DNA from: Eubacterium sp.
Lineage (GTDB): Bacteria; Bacillota; Clostridia; Lachnospirales; Lachnospiraceae
Direction of reading: 5' to 3'
Length of the DNA: 36,660 bases
NCBI GenBank assembly: GCA_022764165.1
Contig: JALERM010000106.1
Coordinates: forward strand, 1-36,660
The translations under genes and the position numbers were made by a program. How positions within the stretch are numbered: position 1 is the stretch's first letter; every line of letters begins with the position of its first letter. Of the stretch, positions 33,971 through 36,660 are shown piece after piece. Below the pieces are notes generated by a model that saw only the letters and a list, made by a program, of their open reading frames with translations, was not told the DNA's origin and ran no database searches.

Positions 33971-35344
33971 TTACTTATGTTCCTTCAAACTCTTCACCAC
34001 CATCCCCGACAGTGCAAACAAAGCCACCGCATTGGGGATTACCATCAACTGGTTAAACATATCAGAAAGTTCCCAAACAAGATCATTAGATGCCAGTGTT
34101 CCCAGGAAAATGAATACCAGTGCAGTCAGCATGAACGGTTTGATTGCTTTTGGTCCGAACAGATAATGGATGTTGATTTTCGCAAACAGATTCCATCCCA
34201 GAATCGTAGAAAATGCGAAAAAGAACAGGCAGACAGCCACAAATATGGAACCAAATTTTTCTCCAAATACAACTCCGAATGCTGTCTGAGCCAGATTGGC
34301 TTTATTCAGAATTTCAATCACACCACCGGTATATCCGCCGGCCAGAGGGCCATCTGCCGTATACAGTGTTGAAATAATAACAAGCGCATTCAGTGTCAGT
34401 ACCACAAAGGTATCGATAAATACACCTGCCATGGCAACGATTCCCTGCTCATGCGGATTTTTTACCTGCGCGAGTGCATGAGCATGAGGTGTGGAACCCA
34501 TTCCCGCTTCATTGGAAAAAAGTCCTCGCTTTGCACCCTGACTGACAGCCACTTTCAAAGCTGCTCCCAGACCTCCGCCGATAATAGCCTGCGGCTGGAA
34601 AGCATATCGGAATATCATTACAAACGTAGCCGGCACATACTGAATTCTCATGATAAGAACAACTACCGCTCCCAACAGGAAGATAGCCGCCATCACCGGA
34701 ACCAGTTTCTCTGTGACAGATGCCAGACGTTCTACACCTCCGACAAAAATAATCCCACAGATCACCACCAGAACCACACCTATGATCCAGGATGGAATTC
34801 CCAGTGCCGTCTGAATCGTGGAACCGATGGAATTAGACTGTACCATACATCCGAAAAAGCCCAGAGCCAGAATAATGGCAACAGCGAAAAAGCCTGCCAG
34901 GAATTTACCCAGTTTACCATTGAATGCGGTTGTTATGTAGTACACAGGACCACCGTGAATATTTCCCTGGGAATCTTTGACGCGGGTCTGCTGTGCAAGA
35001 GTGGCTTCTGCATAGATTGTAGCCATACCAAGAAAAGCAATCATCCACATCCAGAAAATTGCCCCCGGACCTCCTGTAAGGATGGCACCTGCGGAACCGA
35101 CAATGTTTCCAGTTCCCACCTGAGCAGCGATAGCGGTAGCCACAGCCTGGAAAGAACTCATTCCGCCGCCGTGTTCACCACCTTTTAATGACAAATCACC
35201 AAAAACCTTTTTCAGGCCTGCACCAAGATAGCGAACCTGGACAAACCGTGTTTTAATCGTGTACCAGAGTCCCACAGCCACTAACAAAAATACCAGAATG
35301 TAGTCTGAGAGACAGGCATTGATCTTTTGTACAACAGTTAACAT
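33971..35344 (-). CDS. AGCS family sodium:alanine/glycine symporter
   Basis: This 457-residue inner-membrane transporter imports alanine, glycine or related amino acids with sodium. AGCS signatures are visible: SSFQAVATAIAAQVGTGNIVG near residues 63-83, GGPGAIFWMW, and FSNEAGMGSTPHAHA. About ten hydrophobic segments are seen. Some relatives carry glutamine, which would suit the region, but this cannot be read. AGGAGG lies just before the ATG. A weak promoter (TTGACG at 35415-35410) lies upstream. It is convergent with the PLP enzyme gene and ends in the shared hairpin. Confidence 0.94.
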   Translation of the reverse strand: MLTVVQKINACLSDYILVFLLVAVGLWYTIKTRFVQVRYLGAGLKKVFGDLSLKGGEHGGGMSSFQAVATAIAAQVGTGNIVGSAGAILTGGPGAIFWMWMIAFLGMATIYAEATLAQQTRVKDSQGNIHGGPVYYITTAFNGKLGKFLAGFFAVAIILALGFFGCMVQSNSIGSTIQTALGIPSWIIGVVLVVICGIIFVGGVERLASVTEKLVPVMAAIFLLGAVVVLIMRIQYVPATFVMIFRYAFQPQAIIGGGLGAALKVAVSQGAKRGLFSNEAGMGSTPHAHALAQVKNPHEQGIVAMAGVFIDTFVVLTLNALVIISTLYTADGPLAGGYTGGVIEILNKANLAQTAFGVVFGEKFGSIFVAVCLFFFAFSTILGWNLFAKINIHYLFGPKAIKPFMLTALVFIFLGTLASNDLVWELSDMFNQLMVIPNAVALFALSGMVVKSLKEHK

Positions 35345-35463
35345 AATTTCCTCCTCACATTTTTCTCAATTAACATCACGGTTATAAAACTACCATGTCA
35401 GTCCATACACGTCAAGAGAAGAATATTACATTACTGAAAATCAAACAGCGATATTTAAAATCA

Positions 35464-35492
35464 CCCCAGGGAAAAAGTAAAACTCCCCGGGG
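35464..35492 (-). repeat. CCCCGGGG dyad element, copy 5 (diverged)
   Basis: This copy has one arm mismatch (CCCCAGGGA against TCCCCGGGG) and a slightly changed spacer. It lies 15 nt past the galT stop, with the same polarity relative to that gene as copies 1, 2 and 4 have to theirs. It is about 11 kb from the nearest other copy. Confidence 0.75.
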
Positions 35493-35507
35493 CATTTTTT
35501 ATCTTCA

Positions 35508-36660
35508 TTACAGACTGTCAATAAATCTGAGGAATGCTGCTCTGCCTTCATCGGTACATTTGTACACTCCGGCATGTTCCAGAACTTTCATGAATACAAT
35601 TCCGATTTCTTTTTTCAGAATATCTTCTACATTCTCTTCTGTAAATGTATATTTTTCTTTTAATTCATCAATCCAGTCTGCATGTTTTGCAAGTTCTTCA
35701 TCTGCACGAAGATCATCACCTGCAACAACTGCCTTGCACAGTACTTCCAGTTCCCCTTTCAGACGAGCCGGAAGTACAGCAAGACCCATTACCTCAATCA
35801 GACCGATGTTTTCTTTTTTGATATGATGCAGCTCTGCATGTGGATGGTACACACCCAGAGGATGTTCTTCTGTCGTGATATTGTTTCTCAGCACCAGATC
35901 CATTTCAAACATGTCACCACGTTTTCTTGCAATCGGAGTTATGGTGTTGTGCGGTTCCCCGTCTGTCTCAGCAAAAATAAATGCTGCCTCATCCGTATAA
36001 CCTCTCCATTTGAGAAGAATCTTATCAGCCAGTTTAATCAGGCGGTCTGTGTCCGGTCCGCTGATACGAATGACAGACATTGGCCATTTCACGATTCCTG
36101 CTTTTACATCTTCAAATCCCGGAATCACAACCTCTTTTTCAATCGGCGCCTTTGCCATGGCAAACTCATAATGTCCGCCCTGGAAATGGTCATGACTCAG
36201 GATAGATCCTCCAACGATCGGAAGATCTGCATTGGAACCAACAAAATAATGTGGGAACTGTTTTACAAAATCAAATAATTTTGCAAATGTAGCACGTTCA
36301 ATCTTCATCGGTACATGCCGAGAATTGAACACGATACAATGCTCGTTATAATATACATACGGAGAATACTGGAATCCCCATTCGCTGTTATTGATGGTAA
36401 CCGGAATGATTCTGTGATTCTGTCTGGCCGGATGATTCAGTCTTCCTGCATATCCTTCATTTTCCATGCATAGCAGGCACTTTGGATAAGAGGTCTGTTT
36501 TGCCAGCTTGGCCGCCGCAATAGCTTTGGGATCTTTTTCCGGTTTTGACAGGTTGATGGTAATATCAAGATCACCATATTCTGTCGGTGCTACCCATTTC
36601 ATATCTTTGGCAATACGATAGCGGCGGATATAGTCGGTATCCTGACTGAATTTGTAATGA
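35508..36660 (-). CDS. galT: UDP-glucose--hexose-1-phosphate uridylyltransferase (5' end outside window)
   Basis: GalT exchanges the sugar between UDP-glucose and galactose-1-phosphate in the Leloir pathway. About 384 residues are visible and the frame stays open to the window edge through DYIRRYRIAKDMKW, so the ATG at 36602 is internal. Roughly 110-120 N-terminal residues should lie outside, given the usual 490-500 of the Firmicutes type 2 family. The active-site motif SHDHFQGG is present, together with the type 2 NEGYAGRLNHPARQNHR block. It is ended by repeat copy 5. No other Leloir gene is in view. Confidence 0.95.
   Translation of the reverse strand, partial: HYKFSQDTDYIRRYRIAKDMKWVAPTEYGDLDITINLSKPEKDPKAIAAAKLAKQTSYPKCLLCMENEGYAGRLNHPARQNHRIIPVTINNSEWGFQYSPYVYYNEHCIVFNSRHVPMKIERATFAKLFDFVKQFPHYFVGSNADLPIVGGSILSHDHFQGGHYEFAMAKAPIEKEVVIPGFEDVKAGIVKWPMSVIRISGPDTDRLIKLADKILLKWRGYTDEAAFIFAETDGEPHNTITPIARKRGDMFEMDLVLRNNITTEEHPLGVYHPHAELHHIKKENIGLIEVMGLAVLPARLKGELEVLCKAVVAGDDLRADEELAKHADWIDELKEKYTFTEENVEDILKKEIGIVFMKVLEHAGVYKCTDEGRAAFLRFIDSL

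Noticed and set aside
19808-35492. CCCCGGGG repeats as a CRISPR array
   Set aside because: Copies are scattered over 15 kb between genes with no regular spacers and no cas genes.

Overview
The window looks like chromosome of a gut-type Lachnospiraceae bacterium (Clostridia; Blautia, Dorea or Ruminococcus gnavus relatives). The protein families, strong AGGAGG ribosome sites, a type III glutamine synthetase, an ammonium transporter fused to a PII protein, and DUF5716/DUF5717-like genes all point that way. The genus is inference. No rRNA, tRNA, CRISPR array, prophage or intact insertion sequence was seen.

Left part (1-17.4 kb): after the first codons of a minus-strand gene and a lone AAA/DUF4143 ATPase comes a dense nitrogen-assimilation block. 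A minus-strand operon pyrG-gltB-gltD diverges from a plus-strand pair glnA(type III)-purF. These are followed by amt-PII (+) and purA (-). Ammonium uptake (Amt), fixation (GlnA, GltBD), sensing (PII domain) and glutamine- or aspartate-using nucleotide synthesis (PyrG, PurF, PurA) therefore lie together. The pyrG and glnA leaders each show a good promoter followed at once by an intrinsic-terminator hairpin, and a third such hairpin precedes amt. This suggests control by premature termination.

Middle part (17.4-26.9 kb): a MATE exporter diverges from an AraC regulator. A second AraC regulator diverges from a GH127 beta-L-arabinofuranosidase. Then come purB and a polar amino-acid ABC transporter (binding lipoprotein, permease, ATPase). 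Five copies of a GC-rich dyad element (CCCCGGGGA, 11-nt spacer, TCCCCGGGG) sit at 3' ends from 19.8 kb to 35.5 kb. Four lie just after a gene with the same polarity relative to it.

Right part (26.9-36.7 kb): a three-gene minus-strand operon of unknown function encodes a 1.18k-residue mixed beta/alpha-repeat protein, an Hsp70/actin-fold-like protein and a TPR-like protein. It is the best candidate here for an undescribed system. Across a divergent promoter region lies a CobD/HisC-like PLP enzyme, then an AGCS sodium:alanine/glycine symporter and a galT cut by the window end.

Start codons were re-chosen from ribosome-site spacing for several genes. All family calls come from motif reading without database searches.
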